Positions 35,235 to 43,649 of a stretch of 64,000 nt of DNA are shown here, piece after piece. Every line of letters starts with the position of its first letter. Position 1 is the first letter of the stretch. The notes below the pieces were generated by a model, which did no database searches, was not told the DNA's origin, and saw nothing but the letters and a program-made list of their open reading frames with translations. Origin of the DNA: an uncultured Muribaculaceae bacterium (GTDB lineage: Bacteria > Bacteroidota > Bacteroidia > Bacteroidales > Muribaculaceae); NCBI GenBank assembly GCA_910587235.1, contig CAJUKD010000010.1, positions 18,306-82,305 on the forward strand. Reading direction: 5' to 3'. The position numbers and the translations under genes were made by a program.

Positions 35235-36689
35235 TCACCCCACCGAGCCTTCCAGAGTGATAGCCAGCAACTTCTGAGCCTCGACTGCGAATTCCATAGG
35301 CAGCTTGTTCATTACTTCACGGGCATAGCCGTTGACAATCAGCGCCACAGCCTCTTCTGTCGGAATCCCGCGCTGGTTGCAGTAGAAAATCTGGTCATCG
35401 GAAATCTTCGAGGTCGTTGCCTCGTGTTCCACCACCGCCGTATCGTTGGCCACGTCGATGTAAGGGAAAGTATGTGCGCCGCATTCGCTGCCAAGCAACA
35501 GCGAGTCGCACTGTGTGTAGTTGCGCACGCCGGATGCCGCCGGAGCCACTTTGACAAGACCGCGGTAACTGTTCTCGCTGCGTCCTGCCGATATGCCTTT
35601 CGACACTATAGTCGAACGTGTGTTACTGCCGATATGTATCATCTTTGTACCCGTGTCGGCCTGCTGCCGGCGGTTGGTGACAGCTACGGAGTAAAACTCC
35701 CCGACAGCTCCCTCGCCGGCCAGAATACACGATGGATACTTCCAGGTGATGGCCGAACCGGTTTCCACCTGCGTCCACGACAGCTTCGAATAGTCGCCGC
35801 GGCACAGCCCGCGTTTGGTCACGAAGTTGAACACGCCGCCGCGGCCTTCGTCATCGCCGGCATACCAGTTCTGGACCGTGGAGTATTTGACCTCGGCCCG
35901 GTCCTCGACTATTATTTCGACTATGGCGGCATGAAGTTGGTTCTCGTCGCGCATAGGCGCCGTGCAACCCTCGAGGTAGCTGACATACGAATCGTCGTCG
36001 GCCACTATTAGAGTACGCTCGAACTGGCCTGTTCCTGCGGCATTTATGCGGAAATAGGTCGACAGTTCCATCGGGCAGCGTACGCCTTTGGGGATGTAGA
36101 CGAACGAGCCGTCGGAGAACACCGCCGAATTCAGCGCCGCGAAGAAATTGTCGCGGTAACCGACCACCCTTCCTAAATAGCGGCGTACCAGATCGGGATA
36201 GTCGCGCACAGCCTCCGAAAGCGAGCAGAAAATAATGCCGAGTTCGGCAAGTTTCTCGCGGTGTGTGGTCTTCACCGACACCGAATCCATCACCGCATCG
36301 ACGGCCATGCCCGCCAGAGCTTTCTGCTCCTGCAAGGGAATGCCAAGACGGTTGAAAGTGTCGAGCAGCTGCGGATCCACCTCGTCGAGGCTGCCGGGAG
36401 CAGCTTTGGTGCGCGGTGCTGCATAGTAGCTTATATCCTGGAAATCAATCTCGGGGATACGCAGATGCGCCCAGCGCGGCATTGTCAGGGTGCGCCAATG
36501 GCGGTAAGCCTCAAGACGGAAGTCCAACAACCACTGCGGCTCACCTTTCTTTGCCGATATCAGGCGCACGACCTCCTCGCTCAGTCCGCGGGGAATGATG
36601 TCGGTGTCGATGTCGGTCGAGAAGCCATACTTGTACTCCGACGAAGCGGCATCATCTATTATCTTGCGGTTTTCGTTTTCCTGTTCCAT
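35235..36689 (-). CDS. sufB: Fe-S cluster assembly protein SufB
   Basis: The chosen start is at 36689 (MEQENENRKI), 484 residues. The longer open frame from 36848 runs into cvpA and is rejected. Family blocks: WLLDFRLEAY, YIPKGVRCPMELSTYFRIN, YLEGCTAPMRDENQLHAAIVE, QNWYAGDDEG and the C-terminal CNQRGIPTEEAVALIVNGY. SufB is the main site of cluster assembly in SufBCD. It lies 13 nt after cvpA and is probably transcribed with it. Confidence 0.96.
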   Translation of the reverse strand: MEQENENRKIIDDAASSEYKYGFSTDIDTDIIPRGLSEEVVRLISAKKGEPQWLLDFRLEAYRHWRTLTMPRWAHLRIPEIDFQDISYYAAPRTKAAPGSLDEVDPQLLDTFNRLGIPLQEQKALAGMAVDAVMDSVSVKTTHREKLAELGIIFCSLSEAVRDYPDLVRRYLGRVVGYRDNFFAALNSAVFSDGSFVYIPKGVRCPMELSTYFRINAAGTGQFERTLIVADDDSYVSYLEGCTAPMRDENQLHAAIVEIIVEDRAEVKYSTVQNWYAGDDEGRGGVFNFVTKRGLCRGDYSKLSWTQVETGSAITWKYPSCILAGEGAVGEFYSVAVTNRRQQADTGTKMIHIGSNTRSTIVSKGISAGRSENSYRGLVKVAPAASGVRNYTQCDSLLLGSECGAHTFPYIDVANDTAVVEHEATTSKISDDQIFYCNQRGIPTEEAVALIVNGYAREVMNKLPMEFAVEAQKLLAITLEGSVG

Positions 36690-36702
36690 TATATATATGT
36701 AT

Positions 36703-37233
36703 TCAGTCGCGGGCTTTTTCTGCCGAAGGTATAACATCTGCAAAGCCCTCAAAGTTGTGCCACGACGCCACGCGGTCGAGAACCGCCGGCGCCAGAGCCG
36801 CCACAGCGCCGCGCCATGGTCTGTCGGGCTGCAAAAGCCCGGACGCACGCGACGGAGCCGCGGTCATATAGATATTCATCACTATGCTCACACCCAGCAT
36901 CCACAAAAAGAGGCTGAACAAGGCGCCGGCAAGACGGTCGACAGGACCCAGTTTCAAAGCCGAAAGAGCGGAGCGGAAAAGACCGCCCAACAGCCTTACC
37001 GCCAGATAGACGAGCACGAAAACCACGGCGAAAGCAAGGCTGCGCATCAGAGCCGACTGTTCGGGTGCGAGTTTTATGGCTGTGTCAGCTATGGCATCGC
37101 CGAAGAACCAGCACACAGCTATGGCCGCCACAAGACCTGCTATCGATGCCACACGGCGAACAAGCCCCGACACAGCTCCCGTGATAAGTGCAGTCCCGGC
37201 GATGGCAAGCAATATGTAGTCGAAAACTTCCAT
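36703..37233 (-). CDS. CvpA family membrane protein
   Basis: The start at 37233 (MEVFDYILLA) gives 176 residues. Four hydrophobic spans (about 3-22, 30-47, 63-82, 100-122) with VFDYILLAIAGTALITGAVSGLVRR match the CvpA/colicin V production family of inner membrane proteins of unclear function. It is the first gene of the transcript leading into sufB, preceded by a TACTTTTG promoter element. Confidence 0.85.
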   Translation of the reverse strand: MEVFDYILLAIAGTALITGAVSGLVRRVASIAGLVAAIAVCWFFGDAIADTAIKLAPEQSALMRSLAFAVVFVLVYLAVRLLGGLFRSALSALKLGPVDRLAGALFSLFLWMLGVSIVMNIYMTAAPSRASGLLQPDRPWRGAVAALAPAVLDRVASWHNFEGFADVIPSAEKARD

Positions 37234-37248
37234 ATTCTGATGTTTTTG

Positions 37249-37256
37249 CAAAAGTA
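37249..37256 (-). promoter_or_regulatory. -7 promoter element for cvpA-suf
   Basis: The minus strand reads TACTTTTG (TAnnTTTG), 15 bases before the ATG at 37233. No TTTG at -33. Confidence 0.5.
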
Positions 37257-37307
37257 CAAAAAAAAGCGTTAAGGTACGGGCTATACACACCCAATACATC
37301 GATGCAC

Positions 37308-37344
37308 GAAAAAAAGGCATTCGGATCTACCCGATCAGAATGCC
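37308..37344 (-). terminator. Intrinsic terminator on the minus strand with no recognised gene upstream
   Basis: On the minus strand GGCATTC, T, GATC, loop, GATC, C, GAATGCC forms an 11-bp stem with one mismatch, followed directly by seven T. It ends a transcript that must begin in the gene-poor 37345-37706 region, where only a doubtful 65-codon frame (37327-37524, minus) exists. Confidence 0.7.
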
Positions 37345-37612
37345 CCGAAGCGTATTTATGTCTATATATTTCTCCTTATTGAAATGGTATATATTAGACA
37401 CATCTGCCTTCATAAAATTACATACAAGGCCTATAAAATACGATGTCCAAACAAACACATTTGCGTTACAAAACCGTTGCATTTCCAGTTTTGCCACACC
37501 ATTGTAACAATTATGTAACAGCATACTATTTTTATTATCACCTTATATACAGCGCTTTATACGCCACAAAGCTCAAACAGCATAATGTTTACACATTTTA
37601 ACGCTAAAAATC
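37345..37612. other. AT-rich gene-poor region, candidate small RNA locus
   Basis: There is no convincing protein gene. It lies between cvpA and the sigma factor gene, is AT-rich, and is bounded on the left by a strong minus-strand terminator. A small RNA or very small protein is possible; I found no matching minus-strand promoter. Confidence 0.35.
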
Positions 37613-37642
37613 TTGACAGACGTGAATTTCTACCTAAACTTG
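37612..37642 (+). promoter_or_regulatory. Candidate promoter of the sigma factor gene
   Basis: CTTG (37612-37615) and TAAACTTG (37635-37642) are separated by 19 bases; each has one mismatch to TTTG and TAnnTTTG. The leader is about 60 nt. Confidence 0.4.
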
Positions 37643-37706
37643 CATCGTCAAAAGACTAAATCACATCACAGATACTATTCAAAATAACCATAAAAACAAT
37701 ACGATC

Positions 37707-38210
37707 ATGGCAAGCGCTAAATTCCAATCCGAACTGATGAACCTTCAGAGCAATCTTCTGAACTTCGCCTACATGCTCACCTCAAACCGCGATGACGCCT
37801 ACGATCTGCTACAGGACACCACCCTGAAGGCCCTGGACAACGAAGAGAAGTACGCCGAGAACACCAACTTCAAAGGTTGGGTGTTCACTATCATGCGGAA
37901 TATCTTCATAAACAACTACCGACGTGCAGGACGCGCGGCAACAGTAGTCGACACTACCGACAACCTATACCACCTGAACCTGTCGCAGGATTCAGGACTC
38001 GAAAGCCCCGAAGGTTCATTCAGCGCCGGTGAAATAACTGACGCAATAAACGAATTCGCCGACGAATACAGAATCCCGTTCTCGATGCACGTGGCCGGAT
38101 ACAAGTACAACGAGATCGCAGAACACATGAACCTGCCGCTCGGTACCGTGAAGAGCAGAATTTTCTTCGCCAGAAAAAAACTGCAGGAACGTTTCAGCGA
38201 CTATCGCTGA
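37707..38210 (+). CDS. ECF-type RNA polymerase sigma factor
   Basis: The protein has 167 residues. Region 2 (about 15-80) contains YMLTSNRDDAYDLLQDTTLKA and FKGWVFTIMRNIFINNYRR. Region 4 (about 105-165) contains YNEIAEHMNLPLGTVKSRIFFARKKL. No anti-sigma gene follows, unlike most SusC/D-linked ECF factors. It therefore looks like the stand-alone RpoE-like sigma factor widespread in Bacteroidales. Regulated genes are not apparent from the window. Confidence 0.93.
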   Translation: MASAKFQSELMNLQSNLLNFAYMLTSNRDDAYDLLQDTTLKALDNEEKYAENTNFKGWVFTIMRNIFINNYRRAGRAATVVDTTDNLYHLNLSQDSGLESPEGSFSAGEITDAINEFADEYRIPFSMHVAGYKYNEIAEHMNLPLGTVKSRIFFARKKLQERFSDYR

Positions 38211-38216
38211 TAATGC

Positions 38217-38252
38217 GCACTTTAAAGTTTATAGTTTAACGCGCCTGCGGCG
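38217..38252 (+). repeat. AT-rich arm plus GCGCCTGCGGCGC block
   Basis: ACTTTAAAGTTTATAGTTTA followed by GCGCCTGCGGCGC (38240-38252). The block also occurs in the repeats at 27351-27363 and, imperfectly, on the minus strand near 11107-11119. This copy lacks the GACGTGCC palindrome. Confidence 0.65.
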
Positions 38253-38259
38253 CGGATGA

Positions 38260-38302
38260 CAGGCTGTGTCGTAATTTCGTTTTACGGCACAGCCTGTTGT
38301 TT
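38260..38302 (+). terminator. Intrinsic terminator after the sigma factor gene
   Basis: AGGCTGTGTCGTAA (38260-38273) pairs with TTACGGCACAGCCT (38281-38294), one G-U pair, 7-nt loop, then a T-rich GTTGTTTTG. The stem sequence is almost identical to that of the terminator at 53493-53530. Confidence 0.85.
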
Positions 38303-38363
38303 TGTCCTTATATATTATATAATAAAAATCTATCAACTTGCATAAAAATTAATCTTTTTTAAT

Positions 38364-38371
38364 TACATTTG
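38364..38371 (+). promoter_or_regulatory. -7 promoter element of the large T9SS cargo gene
   Basis: TACATTTG matches TAnnTTTG. It predicts a start near 38378 and so supports the ATG at 38457 over the earlier in-frame ATG at 38376. A weak CTTG lies 23 bases upstream. Confidence 0.5.
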
Positions 38372-38456
38372 CATCATGTCACAAAGCAACAGCATCCAAA
38401 GCGACAGTATAAGCATCCGATCAGAGCAACAAAACTATAAACCAATTCCAAATTTC

Positions 38457-41324
38457 ATGAAAAAGCAATTACTCACAATCCTGACTCTGGCAGCAGCCGG
38501 CTCATTGTGGGCGGCAGACCCCGTCATGTTGACAATAAGCGACGAGGCGTCCTACAACACATGGGTGAACATCGACGGTACAGGCGATGCCGACGGCACC
38601 TACAATCATTTCACTTACGACCCTGAGAACGCCGCCGCCATGATGGACGGCTCGAGCAGCGGCAAAGGACCCGACAACGACTGGATGATTTCACCGTCAG
38701 TGACCCTCTCGGGAGGTGTGACATACAAAATCAGCGCAATGGTGAAACACTATTCCAGCTACACTTCGGACTACGAAAGATTCACATTGTCGGCCGGAAC
38801 ACAGCAGTCACCCGAGGGAATGATAGAATTCTACAATTGCGAAAACTTCAAAGAGAAGGAATTCACCTTGCTCGGCGGAGCATTCACACCCGAAAGCGAC
38901 GGCACCTATTACATCGGTTTAAAAGCCACATCGTCCAAGTGGATGGGCAAATTTTGGGTCAAAGGCATACAGGTCGAAGAACTTCTTGCACATCCCGGCG
39001 CTGTATGGGGCTTCGACGTCAACGCTGCCGCCGAAGGCGCCCTCGAAGCCGTGCTTAGCTGGAACTGGCCGGAAAAAAGCGACCTCGACTCGGAGCTGAC
39101 ATCCATAAGCGGCGCACGCATCTACCGCAATACATCCCGCTCTTTCGCGTCCGGCGAGCTTGAAAGCCTGCTTGTGGCAACAGTCGAAGGCGGAACTCCC
39201 GGCGCCGAAGCATCCTACATCGACACGTCAGTGCCCGCCGGCGGCGAGTACTGGTACATGGTTGTACCTTTCAACGAAAACGGCACATCCTCAGCCACGG
39301 CACCCGTCAAGAGTTCGTGGGTAGGTCCCGACACATTCGCAAAACCCGTAACCGAGGCCACGGCTACAGCCACCGGTGACCGCTCCGTAACAATAACATT
39401 CATCCCGCCGACCGAAGGCGTAAACGGAGGATGGATCGACACTTCAAAGCTTTCATACGAGATACGACGCGAGTACGGCAACACAACCGAGGTGCTCGAA
39501 TACTCATGGAACGGAGATCTTCCATATATCGACAATACAATACCCGGCCTGGGTTCATACACCTATGCCATATACACAAAACTTGACGGACAAAGCAGCA
39601 ACAACCCGACACGAACCAACTACGTAATGGCCGGCGGTTCAATGCCTCTGCCCTATGTCCAGGACTTCGGCACATCCGATTCATTCGACCTTATTACGGT
39701 TTTCCACACAAGCGGCAGCCGCGACTGGCGTCTGGCAAGCGGATATGCATCCGTATGGGGCAGCGGTTCCGACGTATGGATGGTTCTGCCTCCGTTCGAC
39801 CTGACAGCAGGACAGCTCTACGAACTCCGCTTCGAAAACTGGAACGAAAGTGGCTGCGCACCTCGTACGATCGAGGCCCGCATAGGCGGCACGGCAACAG
39901 CCGAAGGCCTTGACCGTGTACTCTATACCGAAGAGGTTTCGAATAACATGCGCGACCGGAAATCCACATTCTTCACCGTCGAAACCGACGGCCGCTACCA
40001 CATCGCATTCCGCGCTTTCGGCATGAGCGACAGCAAGGACGTCTATATCGACGAAATCCTTGTCCGCGAATCCAATATAGTACCTGAAAAAATCACCGAC
40101 CTGAGCGCTACACCCGGTGCAGCCGGCGCCATGAGCGTAGAACTGACATTCACACTGCCTGTCATGGACGTGACCGGCGCCGCCCTCCCGACAATAGAGA
40201 AAATGCAGGTACTCCGCAACGGCGACTTTATCGTGGCAGAACAGACCGAACTCCAGCCCGGCGACCAAATCAATATTATTGACACAGACCTGCCGGCAGC
40301 AGGCGAGTACAACTACAGCGTCGTGACATATCTTAACGGCAAGCCCTCAGACCCCGCCACAACGACAAGCGGCTGGGTAGGACCGGATGCTCCCACCACT
40401 CCCAAAAACGCCGTAGCTACCCTGTCGGAGGACGGCAAGAGCGTTACCATCACATTCGAACCCGTAGAAACCGGAGTGAACGGCGGATACATCGATCAGG
40501 AAGCTATACGCTACCGTATCACCCGTATGCCAGAAGAAACAGTACTTACCGAAGACCTCAACGGCACAAGCTATACCGACGACGTCAGCGAACTGACTAT
40601 CGGGGCATATTACTACAAGGTGACAGCCATACATGCCGGAACCGAGAGCATCATCGGAGCCAACACATCCGAACTGGTGTTCGGCGCTCCATTTGAAGTA
40701 CCTTATGAAGCCGACTTCACCAACTACGACCACATGAACCTCTGGACAACTCCCACCGTGGGCTACGACGACTACTGGTCTGGCACATATTCCAACAAGT
40801 GGTATTACAACTCGGCAGACGAGTGTCTGCGCACCGACCGCAGCTTCGACGAATGCGAGGAAATGCCATGGGCATTTACACCTCCCGTCCATGCAGTCGC
40901 CGGCGAATACAGAATCACAATGCATGCCTACGCCTACATGGCAGGCGACCAGGAAGGATATCAGCTGATTATGTCGCCCGCAGCTTCCGAAACCCACGAA
41001 GGAGCCGTGACAATAGTCGAGAACCAAGCCGTTGTCGGCAATGTCACCGAGGAAACCGTGCACGAATTCACTATCGTAAACGAAGGCACACTGTATTTCG
41101 GATTTGTACCCACCAATCCCACAGGCTTCCGTCTGCATGTCGACCGCTTCCTCGTCGAACTCGTACGTCCGTTCGAAACCGGAGTCGACGCAGTCGAAGT
41201 AGCCGACGCCGCCGATGCCGAGTACTACAACCTGCAGGGTCTGCGTGTCGACACCGACAATCTCATTCCCGGAATCTATATCCGCCGCAACGGAGGCGTA
41301 AGCACCAAGGTTCTGGTGAAATAA
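38457..41324 (+). CDS. Secreted multi-domain protein with T9SS sorting domain
   Basis: The start at 38457 (MKKQLLTILTLAAAGSLWAA) gives 955 residues with a signal peptide. Three choice-of-anchor-J/cleaved-adhesin-like modules are recognisable (DNDWMISPSVTLSGG near residue 65, SDVWMVLPPFDLTAGQLYEL, and MPWAFTPPVHAVAGEYRI). They alternate with fibronectin type III-like modules that share the phrase TTSGWVGPDAPTTPKNA. The C-terminus AEYYNLQGLRVDTDNLIPG to VLVK is a type IX sorting-type domain. It should be exported and attached to the cell surface. The ligand is unknown. It is flanked by its own promoter and terminator. Confidence 0.85.
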   Translation: MKKQLLTILTLAAAGSLWAADPVMLTISDEASYNTWVNIDGTGDADGTYNHFTYDPENAAAMMDGSSSGKGPDNDWMISPSVTLSGGVTYKISAMVKHYSSYTSDYERFTLSAGTQQSPEGMIEFYNCENFKEKEFTLLGGAFTPESDGTYYIGLKATSSKWMGKFWVKGIQVEELLAHPGAVWGFDVNAAAEGALEAVLSWNWPEKSDLDSELTSISGARIYRNTSRSFASGELESLLVATVEGGTPGAEASYIDTSVPAGGEYWYMVVPFNENGTSSATAPVKSSWVGPDTFAKPVTEATATATGDRSVTITFIPPTEGVNGGWIDTSKLSYEIRREYGNTTEVLEYSWNGDLPYIDNTIPGLGSYTYAIYTKLDGQSSNNPTRTNYVMAGGSMPLPYVQDFGTSDSFDLITVFHTSGSRDWRLASGYASVWGSGSDVWMVLPPFDLTAGQLYELRFENWNESGCAPRTIEARIGGTATAEGLDRVLYTEEVSNNMRDRKSTFFTVETDGRYHIAFRAFGMSDSKDVYIDEILVRESNIVPEKITDLSATPGAAGAMSVELTFTLPVMDVTGAALPTIEKMQVLRNGDFIVAEQTELQPGDQINIIDTDLPAAGEYNYSVVTYLNGKPSDPATTTSGWVGPDAPTTPKNAVATLSEDGKSVTITFEPVETGVNGGYIDQEAIRYRITRMPEETVLTEDLNGTSYTDDVSELTIGAYYYKVTAIHAGTESIIGANTSELVFGAPFEVPYEADFTNYDHMNLWTTPTVGYDDYWSGTYSNKWYYNSADECLRTDRSFDECEEMPWAFTPPVHAVAGEYRITMHAYAYMAGDQEGYQLIMSPAASETHEGAVTIVENQAVVGNVTEETVHEFTIVNEGTLYFGFVPTNPTGFRLHVDRFLVELVRPFETGVDAVEVADAADAEYYNLQGLRVDTDNLIPGIYIRRNGGVSTKVLVK

Positions 41325-41326
41325 AG

Positions 41327-41360
41327 GTTTAAAGTTTAGAGTTTAACGTTTAGGGGTTAA
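41327..41360 (+). repeat. AT-rich repeat arm
   Basis: GGTTTAAAGTTTAGAGTTTA and AACGTTTAGGGGTTAAAG directly follow the stop codon. The same arm type adjoins most palindromic repeats in the window. Confidence 0.55.
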
Positions 41361-41385
41361 AGACCTTTCTTGCCCCTCCCTATAT

Positions 41386-41425
41386 GCCGGGGACATGCAC
41401 AAGCTGCCATGTCCCCGGCTTTTTA
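41386..41425 (+). terminator. Intrinsic terminator after the large T9SS cargo gene
   Basis: A perfect 12-bp stem, GCCGGGGACATG (41386-41397) with CATGTCCCCGGC (41408-41419), a 10-nt loop and a T-run (41420-41424). The stem contains the GACATG half of the local repeat family and may derive from it. Confidence 0.9.
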
Positions 41426-41429
41426 TCGC

Positions 41430-41545
41430 TCCGGAATTTAAACCTTAAAGCACAAAGCAGACGTGCCACGGCACGTCACTACGTGAAACCGCAGTTCACC
41501 CCTCGCTCATCTCTAAACACTCAACTCTAAACCTTAAACCCGATT
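41430..41545 (-). repeat. Intergenic palindromic repeat after the portal-like gene
   Basis: Palindrome GACGTGCCACGGCACGTC at 41460-41477, followed by ACTACGTGAAACC and AT-rich arms in reverse orientation (AACTCTAAACCTTAAACC). It lies between two convergent genes. Confidence 0.75.
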
Positions 41546-41560
41546 TGTCATGGCACATCC

Positions 41561-42880
41561 TTAGCGGGATGTGCGGATTTTGGTGTCGCGGGCGGCGATA
41601 AAAGCTTCGTATGTGCGGAAAATATCGGCAAGCGCCAGTGTTGCGTTCTCCACCTGGCTGTTATAGAGTTCGGCTCCCGTGCCCGCAGAAGCCACACGCC
41701 CCAAGAGCGAGTCGCCGACCCCAGATATGCGGTCGAAGAGTTTCATCTGCAGCGACAGCAGACTGTAGGCACCGGCGTCGGCAGCCTGTGTGACGAGCTG
41801 ACGAGGCAGCTCCACCCCCTTGCCGGAAACAGGGATGACGGCATCAGGGCGATTCCAATAGCGGGCTATGTCATTGATACTATAGTTATCGGCAAGCTGG
41901 TCGAGAGGGAAAAGCAGAGCACCTTTTGCCGACGAGGCCATTATATGGTCTATCATCACCACCAGGCGGTTGATGTACTTCTGCTGGTCTATGACATCTT
42001 CGACAAATGGATGGATCTCTCCGTCGGTGAGCGGATACAGACGAAGCACAAATGGATGGCCGCCGTGAGGATATGGCGATGCAAAACTGTCGAGTATGGT
42101 TCCGTCCGGTGCCAGAAAATGACATTTCCAGAAGAACTCGGGCGCTGTTGTACGGTCGTGCCTACAATCGAAAGTCCACACCTCCACCACCCGGCAGCGA
42201 TCGGGAGCCGCGGCGGTGAAAAAATCGGTACTGTCGGCAGTGCCGCCGACACCCACTGCAGCTTCGGCATCGAGCACGGATCCCGCGCCGGAAGGTGCGA
42301 ATATGTGCCGAAGACGATCGGCGCGATGCGACGAGCCGGCGGCGAAGCGGCTTATCACCTCGGGCATAGACATATCGTGGAGCATACCAATCAGTTCGAT
42401 GTCGAGTCCGCGAGGGTCGGAGAAGCGGCGGAAGAACAGCCGTCGCGGATCAACATTGTCGACCCACACACCGCAACCGCAGAAACGGCGCTCGTCGACG
42501 ACGCGCTGCACGGCACAACCGCTGATAAGGAATTCCTCAAGCATGCGTGCGTCCAATTCGTCGAGGTCGTTGCGTGCGGCGATTTCCGCCATAGGTCCGG
42601 AATCAGTATGTCCCTGCACCGCATCGGCACGCCTGGCGCGGTAGCGCCCGACAACGGTCTTCACCATCTGGCGGATAAGATTATTGGTCACGGGACGGCG
42701 GCCGGAATCGAGCAACACATCGTCCTCGCGGCGCAGGCGTCGGTCGGCGTCGAGAGTCAGGTCGCCCCACTGGTCGCCGTAAGTGAAGTTCTTGAAACGC
42801 GAGCGGCGCTCGCGGAAAGCGGCTGCGGCCTGCCATGCCGAACATGCGGCAGCCAGTAGTCTTGGATTGGTAGAGTGCAT
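41561..42880 (-). CDS. Phage portal-like protein
   Basis: This 439-residue protein is rich in charged residues and has no signal peptide. FTYGDQWGDLTLD (near residue 31) and RPVTNNLIRQMVKTVVGRYR (about 61-81) resemble the N-terminus of portal proteins of Bacteroidales phages. The middle has DIELIGMLHDMSMPEVI, and YINRLVVMIDHIM then KGALLFPLDQL resemble the portal stem region. It ends DTKIRTSR and may be C-terminally short. The portal forms the dodecameric DNA entry ring of a capsid. It is the last gene of a four-gene cluster with a capsid-like gene and no terminase, tail or integrase. Identity is by pattern recognition only. Confidence 0.6.
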   Translation of the reverse strand: MHSTNPRLLAAACSAWQAAAAFRERRSRFKNFTYGDQWGDLTLDADRRLRREDDVLLDSGRRPVTNNLIRQMVKTVVGRYRARRADAVQGHTDSGPMAEIAARNDLDELDARMLEEFLISGCAVQRVVDERRFCGCGVWVDNVDPRRLFFRRFSDPRGLDIELIGMLHDMSMPEVISRFAAGSSHRADRLRHIFAPSGAGSVLDAEAAVGVGGTADSTDFFTAAAPDRCRVVEVWTFDCRHDRTTAPEFFWKCHFLAPDGTILDSFASPYPHGGHPFVLRLYPLTDGEIHPFVEDVIDQQKYINRLVVMIDHIMASSAKGALLFPLDQLADNYSINDIARYWNRPDAVIPVSGKGVELPRQLVTQAADAGAYSLLSLQMKLFDRISGVGDSLLGRVASAGTGAELYNSQVENATLALADIFRTYEAFIAARDTKIRTSR

Positions 42881-42881
42881 C

Positions 42882-43081
42882 TTTAAAGTTTAAGGTTGAG
42901 AGTTGAAAGTTTAGAGTTAAGATGAAAGATTAGAGAAGAGCGAACGTAGCGACGTGCCGTGGCATGTCATGTTTAGGGGTTAAGGTTTAGATTAGAGTTT
43001 AGATGAGAAAGCAGAGATTACAGAGGGACGAAGCCCCTCCACTTCTTATAGCACCATTTTTACGTAGTTAGATGGGGGTGG
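42882..43081 (-). repeat. Composite repeat A inside the phage-head-like cluster
   Basis: In order on the plus strand: AT-rich arm (42882-42925), palindrome GACGTGCCGTGGCATGTC (42951-42968), second AT arm (to about 43005), a GAGGG/CCCTC hairpin (43023-43039) and a TTTACGTAGTTAGATGGGG block reaching into the next gene's last codons. The same order recurs at 44880-45122. Confidence 0.8.
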
Positions 43082-43649
43082 GGAGATGGGGTATTATCTG
43101 TGATAAGGCGGGCAGGCGGGAGAGCAGGATTTCGTCGAGAACAAATGTGTCGGATCCCGGATCGATAACAGCCATTGCCGAGGCTATGGATGTGACCGTG
43201 GGCCAGAGATAGATTTCCGTGCGGCTGCCGGCGACTGCCACGGCCTCCGGCTCCGCAGCCGTAGCGGCGGTATAAGGATTATCCTGCATCCGCAACACCT
43301 CGTCGAGTGCGTCGGCAGGATGCGGTACGGCCGGCGCTCCCGTCGATTCGGGTTGCACGAAAATTATGCGGCGCGTCGAGGCGGGAAAAACCAGACGACA
43401 AGCACCCTCGGGCACGGCATAGGCCGTAGGTCGCAACGTAGGGCCTACGTCGGACACCGGCAGCAGCCTGGGATCGGCAGTGTCGAGCTGCTCCGCATAC
43501 CATCGCCGCAACGCATCGGCAATAAGGCCGTCGACCGCGATACCGTCGGTAACTTCGATGGAACAGTCCGAACCGGTGACTGCCAGTCCGGACTGTTGGC
43601 GATAGTATGCGACAAATTCTGAGGTGGAAAATGTGCGCAGCATGGTCAC
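43068..43649 (-). CDS. Unknown protein of the phage-head-like cluster
   Basis: The protein has 193 residues starting at GTG (43649), or 191 from the ATG at 43643. It overlaps the capsid-like gene's stop by 4 bp (GTGA). There is a helical N-terminal part (FSTSEFVAYYRQQSGL, LIADALRRWYAEQL), then beta-rich sequence (GACRLVFPASTRRIIFVQP). It has no signal peptide or membrane span. By position between a capsid-like and a portal-like gene it could be a head-completion or neck protein, but no motif proves it. Its last codons lie in composite repeat A. Confidence 0.55.
   Translation of the reverse strand: MTMLRTFSTSEFVAYYRQQSGLAVTGSDCSIEVTDGIAVDGLIADALRRWYAEQLDTADPRLLPVSDVGPTLRPTAYAVPEGACRLVFPASTRRIIFVQPESTGAPAVPHPADALDEVLRMQDNPYTAATAAEPEAVAVAGSRTEIYLWPTVTSIASAMAVIDPGSDTFVLDEILLSRLPALSQIIPHLPTPI

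Noticed and set aside
36690..36848. N-terminal extension of the sufB frame by 53 codons.
   Set aside because: It overlaps the 3' end of cvpA, and the extension has no SufB similarity; the ATG at 36689 fits the family.
37327..37524. A 65-codon minus-strand open frame.
   Set aside because: No coding character, no signal or known motif, and its stop lies inside the terminator hairpin. Kept only as a possible small RNA locus.
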